Shown one piece after another: positions 17,548 through 27,000 of a stretch of DNA of 64,000 nt. The notes under the pieces are model-generated. The model made no database searches. It worked only from the letters and a program-made list of their open reading frames with translations, and was not told the DNA's origin. Each line of letters starts with the position of its first letter. Position 1 is the first letter of the stretch. Both the position numbers and the translations under genes were made by a program. Source of the DNA: Colwellia piezophila ATCC BAA-637 (GTDB taxonomy: Bacteria; Pseudomonadota; Gammaproteobacteria; Enterobacterales; Alteromonadaceae); assembly GCF_000378625.1 (NCBI RefSeq), contig NZ_KB905168.1:186001-250000 (forward strand). Reading direction: 5' to 3'.

Positions 17548-18183
17548 ATGGATAACCACTTTGCCAACAAATTAAAGGTTGGATTACTGCTACTAACAGC
17601 CCTACTCTCAGCTTGTAGTTCGAATAATACTTTACCCAGTGCAACCCTACATCCATCCAATACAGCTAATATAAATTCGTACAAATATTTGATCGGCTCA
17701 GGTGATGTACTTAATATTTTTGTCTGGCGAAATCCAGAAGTGTCCGGCTCCTTTGTAGTTCGCCCTGATGGCATGATTACTACCTCTTTGGTTGAAGATA
17801 TAAAAGTAAGTGGTAAAACTCCTACCGAGTTAGCCCGTTCAATTGAAGAAATTTTAGCTACTTATTTACGTGATCCTATCGTCACGGTTACTGTCGCTAA
17901 CTTTGTTGGTCCTTTCAGCGAGCAAGTTCGTGTTATCGGAGAAGCTGCTCAGCCAAGAGCTATTAACTACACTCAACATATGACGTTATTGGATGTGATG
18001 ATTCAAGTGGGTGGTTTAACGGAGTTCGCCGATGGTAATGATGCTGTGTTAGTACGAATTGAATACGGTAAACAACTGCAATATCAAATCATGATAGACC
18101 GACTACTCAAGGATGGAGAAATCAGCGCCAATGTTGATATATTACCCGGTGATATCATTATCATCCCCGAAGCGTGGTTTTAG
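17548..18183 (+). CDS. Polysaccharide export outer-membrane lipoprotein (Wza-like), XrtA-associated
   Basis: The 211-aa protein has a lipoprotein signal with lipobox LSAC (Cys23), then the Poly_export domain beginning YLIGSGDVLNIFVW and a SLBB-like part with VRVIGEAAQP. It matches the short XrtA-type export proteins (TIGR03027 type). It should form the outer-membrane or periplasmic part of the exporter. It is the first gene of the rightward operon. Its C-terminal codons overlap an upstream extension of the next frame, not its preferred start. Confidence 0.9.
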   Translation: MDNHFANKLKVGLLLLTALLSACSSNNTLPSATLHPSNTANINSYKYLIGSGDVLNIFVWRNPEVSGSFVVRPDGMITTSLVEDIKVSGKTPTELARSIEEILATYLRDPIVTVTVANFVGPFSEQVRVIGEAAQPRAINYTQHMTLLDVMIQVGGLTEFADGNDAVLVRIEYGKQLQYQIMIDRLLKDGEISANVDILPGDIIIIPEAWF

Positions 18184-18233
18184 CAATACATCTAATTGAA
18201 CATCGTACTTTCAGACACAACCAAAGGTTCAGA

Positions 18234-19820
18234 ATGCAAGATATATTCGAAGAGATAATTGACTATCTAAAAGGAATTTGGCTAAAGCGTCGTTATATCA
18301 TTATAGCCACTTGGCTTATTTGCCCAATAGGATGGTATTTCGTTGCCGCTATGCCCAATGTGTATAAATCAGAGGCAAGAGTGTATGTTGATACCCAGTC
18401 ATTATTACGGCCATTATTACGGGGCATCACGATTGAAACAAATCCAAACATACAAATACGCCTGATGATTAAAACCTTGTTAAGTAGGCCAAATGTAGAG
18501 CGCATTGCCCGTATGACTGATTTAGATGTGCAAGCCAATAATAGTGAAGAATATGAAGCAATACTTAAAGGTCTTAAAGAAAACCTCGCAATATCAGGTG
18601 TTGGTCGGGAAAACATTTACACGTTAAGCATTGAAAATAAAGATCCTGAAATGGCGAGAAGAATAGTCCGCTCGGCCCTTACAGTGTTTATCGAAAACAC
18701 CTTAGGCGAAACCCGTAGCGATTCCGAGAGTGCACAAAAATTTTTAACCACTCAGATTAAAGATTATGAAGATCGATTAACCGCATCAGAAGCACGATTA
18801 ACCCAGTTTAAACAAAAATACAGTGGCATTTTGCTGAACCAATACGGGGGTTATTATAATAAGCTCAACACCAATAAAGAATTACTTAAGACAATTGAAT
18901 TAGAGATATTAGAGAATAAAACTCGACTTAATTCAGCCAAAAAACAACTTGCTCAATCAATAGTTGCCGATGATAATGGTGATAATAAAATTAAAAATGA
19001 ACGTTCAATTCAAACGACTTATGATGGCAGAATTTTAGAACTAGAAGTACAACTTGATACATTAAAGCTTCGCTATACCGACAGACACCCAGATGTTATC
19101 GAAGTAAGTCGAAATTTAAAGCATTTAAACAAGTTGCGTAGTGAGGAAATTAAAAAGTATTTAGCACATGGCAGTCAAAATATAGGTAGCTTAAAACGCT
19201 TAAGTGCTAATCCTGTCATTCAAGAGATGCAAATTCAAGTTAACCAAATGGAAAACCTAAATGCCTCACTCAAGGTAAGAGCCGACGATTTTCGCCAACG
19301 TATTATAGAACTTGAAAACAGAGTGCACACTTTACCGGAGATAGAAGCCGAATTAGTCGCGCTCAATCGAGGTTATGAAATTACCAAAAATAAATACGAA
19401 GAGCTATTATCTAGAAAGGAAACCGCACTACTTGCTCAACAAGCCGATGAAACCACTGATAAAATTCAATTTCGCGTCATTGACCCACCACGAAAAGCAA
19501 CTAAACCTTCAGGGCCAAAACGTTTTATTTTATTTGGCGCTGTGACCTTCCTTGGCTTTGGCGTCGGTATTGGCTTATCTTTATTAATGAGTCAATTATC
19601 CCCTATAGCAACCTCTACCATTCAATTATCTAAGATTACCGGTGTCCCCGTTTTTGGTGTCATATCCGCCAATGAAAATTTGGGTTTACAAAAGAGGGAC
19701 CAAAAGAAAACGCTACTTTTTATTGGTTCAAACTTGTTACTGCTATGCCTATTAATGTTGTTTCTGAGTTATTTCTTATTTCCTGACATTATTCAAATAC
19801 CATTGAAAAGGATTTTCTAG
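18234..19820 (+). CDS. Chain-length determinant protein (Wzz/PCP), XrtA-associated
   Basis: The protein of about 528 aa begins MQDIFEEIIDYLKGIW, has a membrane segment near residue 20-40, a long coiled-coil periplasmic part (about 160-400), and a second membrane segment near 430 preceded by the Pro-rich IDPPRKATKPSGP motif, with a third hydrophobic segment at the C-terminus. It sets polymer length and links to the kinase. The ATG at 18234, with AAAGG upstream, is preferred over a frame opening at 18174. It matches the TIGR03007 type. It lies 2 bases before the kinase gene. Confidence 0.88.
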   Translation: MQDIFEEIIDYLKGIWLKRRYIIIATWLICPIGWYFVAAMPNVYKSEARVYVDTQSLLRPLLRGITIETNPNIQIRLMIKTLLSRPNVERIARMTDLDVQANNSEEYEAILKGLKENLAISGVGRENIYTLSIENKDPEMARRIVRSALTVFIENTLGETRSDSESAQKFLTTQIKDYEDRLTASEARLTQFKQKYSGILLNQYGGYYNKLNTNKELLKTIELEILENKTRLNSAKKQLAQSIVADDNGDNKIKNERSIQTTYDGRILELEVQLDTLKLRYTDRHPDVIEVSRNLKHLNKLRSEEIKKYLAHGSQNIGSLKRLSANPVIQEMQIQVNQMENLNASLKVRADDFRQRIIELENRVHTLPEIEAELVALNRGYEITKNKYEELLSRKETALLAQQADETTDKIQFRVIDPPRKATKPSGPKRFILFGAVTFLGFGVGIGLSLLMSQLSPIATSTIQLSKITGVPVFGVISANENLGLQKRDQKKTLLFIGSNLLLLCLLMLFLSYFLFPDIIQIPLKRIF

Positions 19821-19822
19821 CC

Positions 19823-20719
19823 ATGAATACCATTGAAAAGGCGCTAGCTAAACAAAAATTGGCCCAACAGAGTAAACCTATAAATACTATAGAACATAAA
19901 GCTATCAATGATGTTTCACCGCCAGTAGAGGTCCCTAGACCCGTGCAAACATTAATGACGGAGCCAGTAAAAGATAATAAAGATAAAATAATACTTAATG
20001 GTGACCGATTAAATGAACGTGGCTTCATTTATAGTCCGGACAGTGCACACCATATTCAAGAAGAGTTTCGACATATCAAACGTAAATTGTTAAATAACGC
20101 TTTTGGTTTAGCTGCAAAAACGCTAAATAATAGCAATTTGATCATGATAACTAGTTCTCATCCTAACGAAGGCAAGACTTATATTGCTATTAATTTAGCG
20201 CTAAGTATTGCCCTTGAACAGGATAAGACTGTGCTTTTAATTGATGCGGATGTATTAAGGCCAAGCCTACATAGAGAATTAGAGTTTGAAAGTAAAAAAG
20301 GCTTATTAGAATACTTACTCGCCGAAGTTTCGTCACTCTCCGATATCATTTACAGTACCAATATAGATAACTTAAAAATCCTTCCTGCCGGTAAACCTCA
20401 TCACTTAACCAATGAGTTATTAGCCAGTGAGCGTATGGAGATGTTAGCAAGGGAGTTAGCGGAACGATACCCAGATCGCATTGTTATATTTGATTGCCCC
20501 CCCATAATAGGGGTAACGGAAACGCCAGTATTATCTGACCTTGTCGGTCAGGCGATTATCGTTGTTGAAGAATCTAAAACTAAAACAGATGACGTTAAAA
20601 TGGCAGTGAGCCAGCTAAATAGTGATATTGCTATAGGCTTAGTCATGAATAAAACCATTAGATCAAAAAAGGATATCTATGGCTATTATGGGTATGGCTA
20701 TGGTAGAAAAAATCAGTAG
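19823..20719 (+). CDS. Tyrosine autokinase (BY-kinase), XrtA-associated
   Basis: The 298-aa protein has a Walker A-like SSHPNEGKTYIAINLA near residue 112, Walker A' LLIDADVLRPS near 138 and Walker B IVIFDCPP near 222. The C-terminus is a tyrosine cluster (YGYYGYGYG) that family members autophosphorylate. It should control polymerisation and export with the adjacent chain-length protein. The last 41 bases overlap the start of the next gene in another frame. Confidence 0.9.
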   Translation: MNTIEKALAKQKLAQQSKPINTIEHKAINDVSPPVEVPRPVQTLMTEPVKDNKDKIILNGDRLNERGFIYSPDSAHHIQEEFRHIKRKLLNNAFGLAAKTLNNSNLIMITSSHPNEGKTYIAINLALSIALEQDKTVLLIDADVLRPSLHRELEFESKKGLLEYLLAEVSSLSDIIYSTNIDNLKILPAGKPHHLTNELLASERMEMLARELAERYPDRIVIFDCPPIIGVTETPVLSDLVGQAIIVVEESKTKTDDVKMAVSQLNSDIAIGLVMNKTIRSKKDIYGYYGYGYGRKNQ

Positions 20720-22292
20720 CCCTCGACTACGAGCATGCTACTGTATGATAGGTAGCCTCCTTTTATCTAACTCTGCATTAGCGGGAGAATGGCGCTTTGA
20801 GCCCAGTTTAGGACTTACTGAAACTTACACAAATAATATTGAGCTGACTCAACGTGATAAACAATCAAGCTTAGTAAGCCAATTTATTATCGGTGCTGAT
20901 GCTAACTTCACATCCAAGAAGTTACAATTTTCGTTTTTGGGCACAGAAACTCTTGCGGGCTATAGTCATGACAGTGAACTCAATGATGACTACCAAACGC
21001 TATTAGCCAATGCTTCTTATGCATTATGGGGTGATAAGCTGAAAATTATTGGCAGCTCATCCATCACTAATGTCAGTAAAAATGAAGCAAGCAACAGCTT
21101 AGCTGATTTAGTTAGCGCCGATACGGTACAACAAATCAACCACTCAGCGGGGTTACAATTTAATAGTTCAAACAGTGATTATTCACTATTTTCCTCACTC
21201 ATTGCTAGCTCCGTCAATACTGAAGATGATATAGGTGAAAGCCATGGCTACACAGCACTAATCAATAGTAAAAATGGTAATGCGGCTCGTTATGTTTTTT
21301 GGCAAATCGACGGTTCATTTGCTAACAGAGAAAGCGGAGGTTTCAGCGGAACGACTGATGGTTTTACTAGCGAGAACTATCAGCTAGACATCAAACTTGG
21401 TGCTATTACTCCTTATAAAATAAACCCTTTTATACATTTATATAATGAAAAAGTAACTGGTACCTTAGCGGGCAGTAACCCTGATGCCATTCCCTCTTGG
21501 GGGCCGGGTTTACGTTATCAGGCGGCTAAACACTTCATCCTCGATTTATCATATAATAATGTTATAAATGATACACATGACCACTATATTGGTGTTGATA
21601 TTGATTGGCAACTATCGGCAAGAACATCACTTAAAGCTGGCTATTCAAACCGTTTTTTTGGCGACTCTTATAACTTAGACTTTATACACAAAAGCAAACG
21701 ACTAACCAATAGTATTTCTTACCATGATACCATTGAAGTTTTTGACCGTAATAATTATCAACAAGTAGAGAGTGAAATATGGTGTCCAAATGATGCCACT
21801 GATCTCACTAGCTGTTTACCCCAAGGTGAAATCCCTAGTGACACCAATGACTATCAAAGCGTGCCTATCACTACACTCGAGCTTATTGAAGACAATGAGT
21901 TCAGTTTAAACAGGCGCTTAACATGGCAATCAACACTCGCCTTAGCGCGGACCACCTTTTCTTTAAACCTTTCGAATAGAGAGCGTGAGAGCTTAAGCAC
22001 CGGGGTTATTGATGAATATCTTAAAGCACGCTTAAGTATATCTCGCCGGCTAAGTCCTAGAAGTAACGTTACCTTGTATGCTGATTACAGTAATAATATT
22101 TTTGATAAAGACAACCCTAACGGAGCTCGACAAGAAGATATCTATAAAACATTATCAGGTACTTATAATAGAAGCTTGGCCTCATCGCTCAATGCTTTTT
22201 TTACCTTACAATACCTTGATAGACAATCAAATTTTGAACGCTACACTTATACTGAAGCTCGTGCTTCCATTAACTTAACAAAAGATTTCTAA
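20679..22292 (+). CDS. Outer-membrane beta-barrel protein, XrtA-associated (TIGR03016 type)
   Basis: The 537-aa protein has a signal peptide ending near SNSALAGEW, followed by alternating aromatic/polar beta strands and a C-terminal aromatic residue (LTKDF), as in porin-like barrels. Such proteins are constant members of XrtA polysaccharide loci and may form the outer-membrane secretion pore. The start at 20679 has AAAAGG 7 to 8 bases upstream. Later ATGs at 20691 and 20700 are possible. The first 41 bases lie within the kinase gene's Tyr-rich tail. Confidence 0.82.
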   Translation: MAIMGMAMVEKISSPRLRACYCMIGSLLLSNSALAGEWRFEPSLGLTETYTNNIELTQRDKQSSLVSQFIIGADANFTSKKLQFSFLGTETLAGYSHDSELNDDYQTLLANASYALWGDKLKIIGSSSITNVSKNEASNSLADLVSADTVQQINHSAGLQFNSSNSDYSLFSSLIASSVNTEDDIGESHGYTALINSKNGNAARYVFWQIDGSFANRESGGFSGTTDGFTSENYQLDIKLGAITPYKINPFIHLYNEKVTGTLAGSNPDAIPSWGPGLRYQAAKHFILDLSYNNVINDTHDHYIGVDIDWQLSARTSLKAGYSNRFFGDSYNLDFIHKSKRLTNSISYHDTIEVFDRNNYQQVESEIWCPNDATDLTSCLPQGEIPSDTNDYQSVPITTLELIEDNEFSLNRRLTWQSTLALARTTFSLNLSNRERESLSTGVIDEYLKARLSISRRLSPRSNVTLYADYSNNIFDKDNPNGARQEDIYKTLSGTYNRSLASSLNAFFTLQYLDRQSNFERYTYTEARASINLTKDF

Positions 22293-22293
22293 T

Positions 22294-23334
22294 ATGTATG
22301 AAAGTTACTACGGTTTTAGTGAGCGACCTTTCCAGTTAAGTCCCGATCCTCGATTTTTCTTTGCTACTAGTCATCATCAACGTGCTTTATCTTACTTACA
22401 ATACGGGTTAGATCAAGGTGAAGGTTTTATTGTTATTACCGGCCCTATCGGTACAGGTAAAACGACTATTGCCCGGAACTTATTGGCTAATATTGCCGAT
22501 GAAAACATTGTTGCTGCACAATTAGTTACCACCCGACTATCACCCAATGAGTTACTTGAACTCATTGCCGCTGAATTTAACATCACAGTAAATGGCAATA
22601 GCAAAGCTGATGTATTAAAAAGTATCGAACAGTTCTTAATTGCTTTAAATAAACAAGGAAAACGTGCCTTATTACTGGTTGATGAAGCACAAAACCTACC
22701 GGCTGAAACTATTGAAGAATTACGAATGCTTTCTAATTTTCAACTTGATAATAAGCCACTTATTCAAAGTTTTCTCTTAGGCCAAGAAGAATTAAGAAGT
22801 ATTATTTCTGCTCCTGATATGGAACAATTCAGACAGCGAATTATCGCTTCAGCTCATTTAAAACCATTAAACCCAGAAGAAGTTAAAAACTATATAAATC
22901 ATAGGTTAGCACAAGCAAACTGCAATAAAGAGGCCTTATTTTCTGATGAAGCTTTTCAGCTTATTTTTGAAAAAACCCTAGGTGTACCACGTAAGATAAA
23001 TATTTTTGTTGATAGAATATTATTGTTTGCCTTTCTCGAAGAACTCAACAATATAGACTGCCAAGCCATCAATGATGTTGCCGATGAAATGTCGGTAGAG
23101 CTAACAGGTTCACTCAATGGTAATACATTAAAACACGATATTAATCAACAAAACTCAGTACCCCACTCAGCTGAAAAAGGTGAAAATATTAAAAACATTT
23201 TACGTGAAATAGAAGATATATTAGAGGTATCTATTCAGCAGAAAGTAAAAATGACTCGCTATATTGATAAACTTTTAAAACAAAAGAGTCGTGAATTCGC
23301 AGAGCTGCAAAGCAGAAGTACTGACAGCGAATAA
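22294..23334 (+). CDS. ExeA-like AAA ATPase, XrtA-associated
   Basis: The 346-aa protein starts MYESYYGFSERPFQLSPDP, the standard opening of ExeA/GspA-like ATPases, with Walker A GPIGTGKTT near 50, Walker B LLLVDEAQNLP near 130, and sensor/arginine motifs (FRQRI). The C-terminal 60 residues are charged and helical. It matches the XrtA-associated ATPase family (TIGR03015 type), and probably energises or assembles the export machinery. It starts 1 base after the barrel gene and is the last gene of the rightward operon. Confidence 0.9.
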   Translation: MYESYYGFSERPFQLSPDPRFFFATSHHQRALSYLQYGLDQGEGFIVITGPIGTGKTTIARNLLANIADENIVAAQLVTTRLSPNELLELIAAEFNITVNGNSKADVLKSIEQFLIALNKQGKRALLLVDEAQNLPAETIEELRMLSNFQLDNKPLIQSFLLGQEELRSIISAPDMEQFRQRIIASAHLKPLNPEEVKNYINHRLAQANCNKEALFSDEAFQLIFEKTLGVPRKINIFVDRILLFAFLEELNNIDCQAINDVADEMSVELTGSLNGNTLKHDINQQNSVPHSAEKGENIKNILREIEDILEVSIQQKVKMTRYIDKLLKQKSREFAELQSRSTDSE

Positions 23335-23358
23335 CGCTTGGCTGTCAGTATTATTTTG
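23319..23358 (+). terminator. Intrinsic terminator of the rightward exopolysaccharide operon
   Basis: A perfect 10-bp stem (TACTGACAGC / GCTGTCAGTA) with a 12-base loop spans the end of the ATPase gene and is followed by a T-rich stretch (TTATTTT). The stop codon lies in the loop. It separates the operon from the convergent prsR gene. Confidence 0.75.
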
Positions 23359-23359
23359 A

Positions 23360-24709
23360 TTATACGTTTATAGCAATATTGTATTTTTCAATCAATGAGT
23401 AAAGTGTCGGCCTAGTTATACCTAATAATTCAGAGGTTTTAGACATATTCCCCTCAGCCAAGGCATAAGCTTTTTGAATAGCGATAGTTTCAGCTTGCTC
23501 ACGAACAGCACGTAAATTAAGCGACAATTCATATTCAGTATTTTCTTTATCAAAAAAACCTAAATCAAAAGCCGTCACCTGACTTCCTGTACTCATAATA
23601 ACCGATGATTTGACTTTATTTTGTAGTTCTCGAATATTACCCGGCCAAAGATGATGCTTTAAACCATATAACGCATCATCAGCAAAGGATTTAACTTTAC
23701 GTTTATACTCGGTGGAATATTGCTGTAAAAAGAAGTTAGCTAAAATAAGTACATCTTCGTCACGCTCACGCAGTGGCGGGATATTCAAGGTAATTTCAGT
23801 GATTCGATAAAAGAGATCTTCCCGGAAAGTTTTTTGTGCAACCATTTCCTCAAGATTTTGATTAGTTGCACAAATAACACGAACATCGACTAAAATCTCT
23901 TTACGTCCACCCAAGCGCTCAATAACTTTCTCTTGTAAAAAACGCAATAGTTTTGCTTGTAAATGATAAGGCATATCGCCTATTTCATCTAAAAACAAAG
24001 TACCACCTTGAGCACACTCTATCTTTCCCAAGGTCGTTTTGTATGCGCCAGTAAAAGCGCCTTTTTCAAAACCGAATAACTCACTTTCCAATAAATTCTC
24101 AGGAATAGATGCACAGTTAATGGCTATAAATGGCTTATCACTACGATCACTCACTTTATGAATGGCTTTGGCAGTAACCTCTTTACCGGTACCACTTTCA
24201 CCAAGTAAAAGCGCAGTAATTTCTGTTGGCGCTATACGTTGCACTATAAGACGTAATCTATCAATACTCTCACTACTACCAATGATTCCCGTATCACATC
24301 CCACTATTGACCTCATACTACGGTTATCTATTTCTATCGTAGCCAACCTGAAGGCTCGAGAAACAATGATATTAATAACCTCAGCATCTACTGGTTTTTG
24401 GTAAAAATCGTATGCGCCCATTTCAATAGCTTTAAGAGCATTAGTTCGATCATCATTGCCAGTAATAACAATGATTTTGGTGTGGGGGGATATTTCTAAT
24501 ATCTGTTTTAATGCTGCTAAACCTTCGCTAGCATTGGTCGCATCTGGTGGTAAACCTAAATCTAAAGTAATGACTTTAGGTTCATGACGCCTCACAGCGG
24601 CAATAGCACTTTCACGGGTATCTGCCAACACTACATCGTAGTCAGATAAACTCCATTTCAATTGCTTTTGTACACCTAAATCATCATCAATAATTAGTAA
24701 TTTTTCCAT
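23360..24709 (-). CDS. prsR: Sigma-54-dependent response regulator PrsR
   Basis: The protein has a receiver domain (LLIIDDD at the start, phospho-Asp in TLDLGLPP, KP in FYQKPVD), an AAA+ sigma-54 interaction domain with GESGTGKE and the GAFTGA loop, and a C-terminal Fis-type helix-turn-helix (TSELLGITRPTLYSLIEK). It matches the XrtA-associated regulator (TIGR02915 type). It should activate sigma-54 promoters for PEP-CTERM proteins and glycan genes. I place the start at the ATG at 24709 (MEKLLIIDDD), 7 bases after prsK, instead of a longer frame from 24772 that overlaps prsK. Confidence 0.92.
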   Translation of the reverse strand: MEKLLIIDDDLGVQKQLKWSLSDYDVVLADTRESAIAAVRRHEPKVITLDLGLPPDATNASEGLAALKQILEISPHTKIIVITGNDDRTNALKAIEMGAYDFYQKPVDAEVINIIVSRAFRLATIEIDNRSMRSIVGCDTGIIGSSESIDRLRLIVQRIAPTEITALLLGESGTGKEVTAKAIHKVSDRSDKPFIAINCASIPENLLESELFGFEKGAFTGAYKTTLGKIECAQGGTLFLDEIGDMPYHLQAKLLRFLQEKVIERLGGRKEILVDVRVICATNQNLEEMVAQKTFREDLFYRITEITLNIPPLRERDEDVLILANFFLQQYSTEYKRKVKSFADDALYGLKHHLWPGNIRELQNKVKSSVIMSTGSQVTAFDLGFFDKENTEYELSLNLRAVREQAETIAIQKAYALAEGNMSKTSELLGITRPTLYSLIEKYNIAINV

Positions 24710-24716
24710 AACAATA

Positions 24717-26756
24717 TCATATCCTTTGTTTATTATTGTGCGGAATAATGATGCGAAAGTGACTACCTTCATTTTCGCAGCTCGTTACCTGCAAGGTACC
24801 GTCAATGCTTTCAATAAACTGTTTTGCTTCATAAACGCCAATGCCCATACCGGCATTTCCCTTAGTCGTATCAAAGGGTTTAAAAAGACGATTAGCTATA
24901 AAGTCGGCTGACATACCACAGCCATTATCAATGATAGATAGACACAAACTAGTGGTTGTTATTTCCGCTATGATCTTAACCCAACCACTTTCACTTGTCG
25001 CTTCCTGAGCATTTTGTAATAAATGGTTTAACACGGAAGAAAAAAACTCTTCGTCAATGGATATCAGACTTTCAAGTGCAAGCTCCGTACTAATATAGGG
25101 CTTTTGAACGTTACGTTGCTTCACTACTGCCAATATCAAAGCCTGTATATCGGTGTTTTTTTTGCTAGTCTCTGCTACGTGTTTATTACGCAATTGTATT
25201 AATACTTTATCAAGTCGCCAGGTGGCCGCTTCTATCGTTTCAAATACATCATCGACAAAATCCGGATTATCTTTATGCCGCTTTGCGTTACTGTTAATTA
25301 ACGCCAGCTGTGCTTGAATATTTTTTAAGTCATGTACCAAAAAGGCAGACATACGATTAAAGGCATCAAACTGTTTAGACTCAGCTAAACTTTCATTGGC
25401 TTCATTCAGAGATAAGTAATTACTTAGCTGTTTTGAAATGGAAAATAGTAAATCTCTATCCTCCCAATTCAAAAGCCCTTGCTCTTCAGTCATAGCTAAC
25501 AAGAAAAATCCGTAGACAGATTTATTCATAAATATAGGAATAATAATATCAATGTGCTTTTGTCGACAAAATTGAGTATCTAGTGTTAATCCAGGGTAGC
25601 TATGCTCTACTTTAGCAAACTCCCTAACATCAATTATCCAGCCGTGCTGTTGGCAAAATGTCTCCACTGAAGCCAAGAAATCCAAATCAGTTGCTTTAAG
25701 GTTAAAATTTTTCTGATAAAGCGCCTTATACCGATCCGATGGGTGTTTTTTTATTAAGGCTCCCTGATCAATATTTAAAGAAGCACAAATAATATGGGTA
25801 GCCGTGTGATAATAATCATCATTTTCACCAATTTCGAGTTGCTCAATAGATTTAAGCCACTCTACCCGGTAATCATATTTATTTGAAAAAAAGTGCTTAG
25901 TAATGAAAACTTTAACTTCTCTGCGAAATTTTTCAGTAATTAATAACGCCGCTAAAACACTACTACCCAAAATAAAAAAAGCGATGCTAATAACATCCCC
26001 CCAAGTGCCGCCAAAATAATTAATGGCGTAACCCGCAATGGCCAATAATAATAAATAAGCCCCTGAAATTAGTAACATTGAACTATAAAAAACCACGTCT
26101 CGAGAAACAAAAACATCAACAGACCAGTCCTTAATTCGTCGAGTACTGACTAATATTAACGGCATACCTACGGCAACGATAAAACCACGCGCATACCAAT
26201 AAGAAAAATCGAGCTGATTAACCATAACAGCCTGAGCAAAAAGTACAAAATCAAATGCTGTTGCCATGCCCAAAGCTATTATGAGTGACCAAATAGCCCA
26301 TTTAACTCTAACCTCGGCATTTCTATATAACTGTTCCAGTAAAACTAACAACCATAAATTTAATAATAATAATAAGGAAAATAAAAATTTAACGCTTTCA
26401 GGAATAAACAGAGCCATTCCCCAACATAATATGGATAATCCACTCCAAACCACTAGGTATTTCTTAATCTTTGGGTGAGTAACTAACGCCTTAACTGAGG
26501 TAATATTGACTTGTGTACAAATAATCAAGAGCGACCAAGTCGCTAATTTAAAGGTCTCTACCGCCAGAACGATAAGTAATGAAAAACCTTGTTTGGGTTG
26601 TAATGCGGCACTGAGGGATGAAGTAAATACCAGTAATGCAGCGACTAACACTAAGCAGCCGGCAAGGGTTTTATTGCGGGCTGCCAGCAATAATAAAATA
26701 AAAATAGCATAGGCACTCGCCGCTAAAAAATAACCTGATGTGCCAATGACTTCCAT
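24717..26756 (-). CDS. prsK: Membrane histidine kinase PrsK
   Basis: The 679-aa protein has about nine N-terminal membrane segments (residues 1-290), a GAF-like sensor (about 300-450), and a kinase core with H-box FLVHDLKNIQAQ, N-box LLQNAQEAT, G1 DNGCGMS and G2 GNAGMGIGVYEAK. It matches the XrtA-associated kinase family (TIGR02916 type). It should phosphorylate PrsR, encoded just downstream. The pair sits convergent to the export operon. Confidence 0.92.
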   Translation of the reverse strand: MEVIGTSGYFLAASAYAIFILLLLAARNKTLAGCLVLVAALLVFTSSLSAALQPKQGFSLLIVLAVETFKLATWSLLIICTQVNITSVKALVTHPKIKKYLVVWSGLSILCWGMALFIPESVKFLFSLLLLLNLWLLVLLEQLYRNAEVRVKWAIWSLIIALGMATAFDFVLFAQAVMVNQLDFSYWYARGFIVAVGMPLILVSTRRIKDWSVDVFVSRDVVFYSSMLLISGAYLLLLAIAGYAINYFGGTWGDVISIAFFILGSSVLAALLITEKFRREVKVFITKHFFSNKYDYRVEWLKSIEQLEIGENDDYYHTATHIICASLNIDQGALIKKHPSDRYKALYQKNFNLKATDLDFLASVETFCQQHGWIIDVREFAKVEHSYPGLTLDTQFCRQKHIDIIIPIFMNKSVYGFFLLAMTEEQGLLNWEDRDLLFSISKQLSNYLSLNEANESLAESKQFDAFNRMSAFLVHDLKNIQAQLALINSNAKRHKDNPDFVDDVFETIEAATWRLDKVLIQLRNKHVAETSKKNTDIQALILAVVKQRNVQKPYISTELALESLISIDEEFFSSVLNHLLQNAQEATSESGWVKIIAEITTTSLCLSIIDNGCGMSADFIANRLFKPFDTTKGNAGMGIGVYEAKQFIESIDGTLQVTSCENEGSHFRIIIPHNNKQRI

Positions 26757-26800
26757 TTATATTTATCCTTGCTTTAATAGCCCTATATCTAAGCAGTACA

Positions 26801-26871
26801 GTGCATTATCAAAATCAATAACGCTGTATATAAGCCTTTACTTTTTATTAGGTATTCGCCCTTTTGGAGCA
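26801..26871 (+). repeat. Dispersed repeat family R1, copy A
   Basis: The segment around ATCAAAATCAATAACG and TTATTAGGTATTCGCCCTTT matches segments at 40280-40349 and 48328-48399 in order and spacing. It lies in the 244-base gap between the RND pump gene and prsK, which otherwise shows nothing I can name. Likely a non-coding interspersed repeat of this genome. Confidence 0.6.
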
Positions 26872-27000
26872 CATGGACATAATGATAACGTCGCAAAACA
26901 TGCTCGAAATATAATAACTATAACGATTCATATTTTAATGTAGCCCTTGCTGCTCTAAGTGAACACTCCTTTATTCGGAACGGTATTAATTATCTTTTTT

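Noticed and set aside
26757..27000. Sigma-54 promoter upstream of prsK
   Set aside because: No GG-N10-GC pattern was found on either strand by eye.
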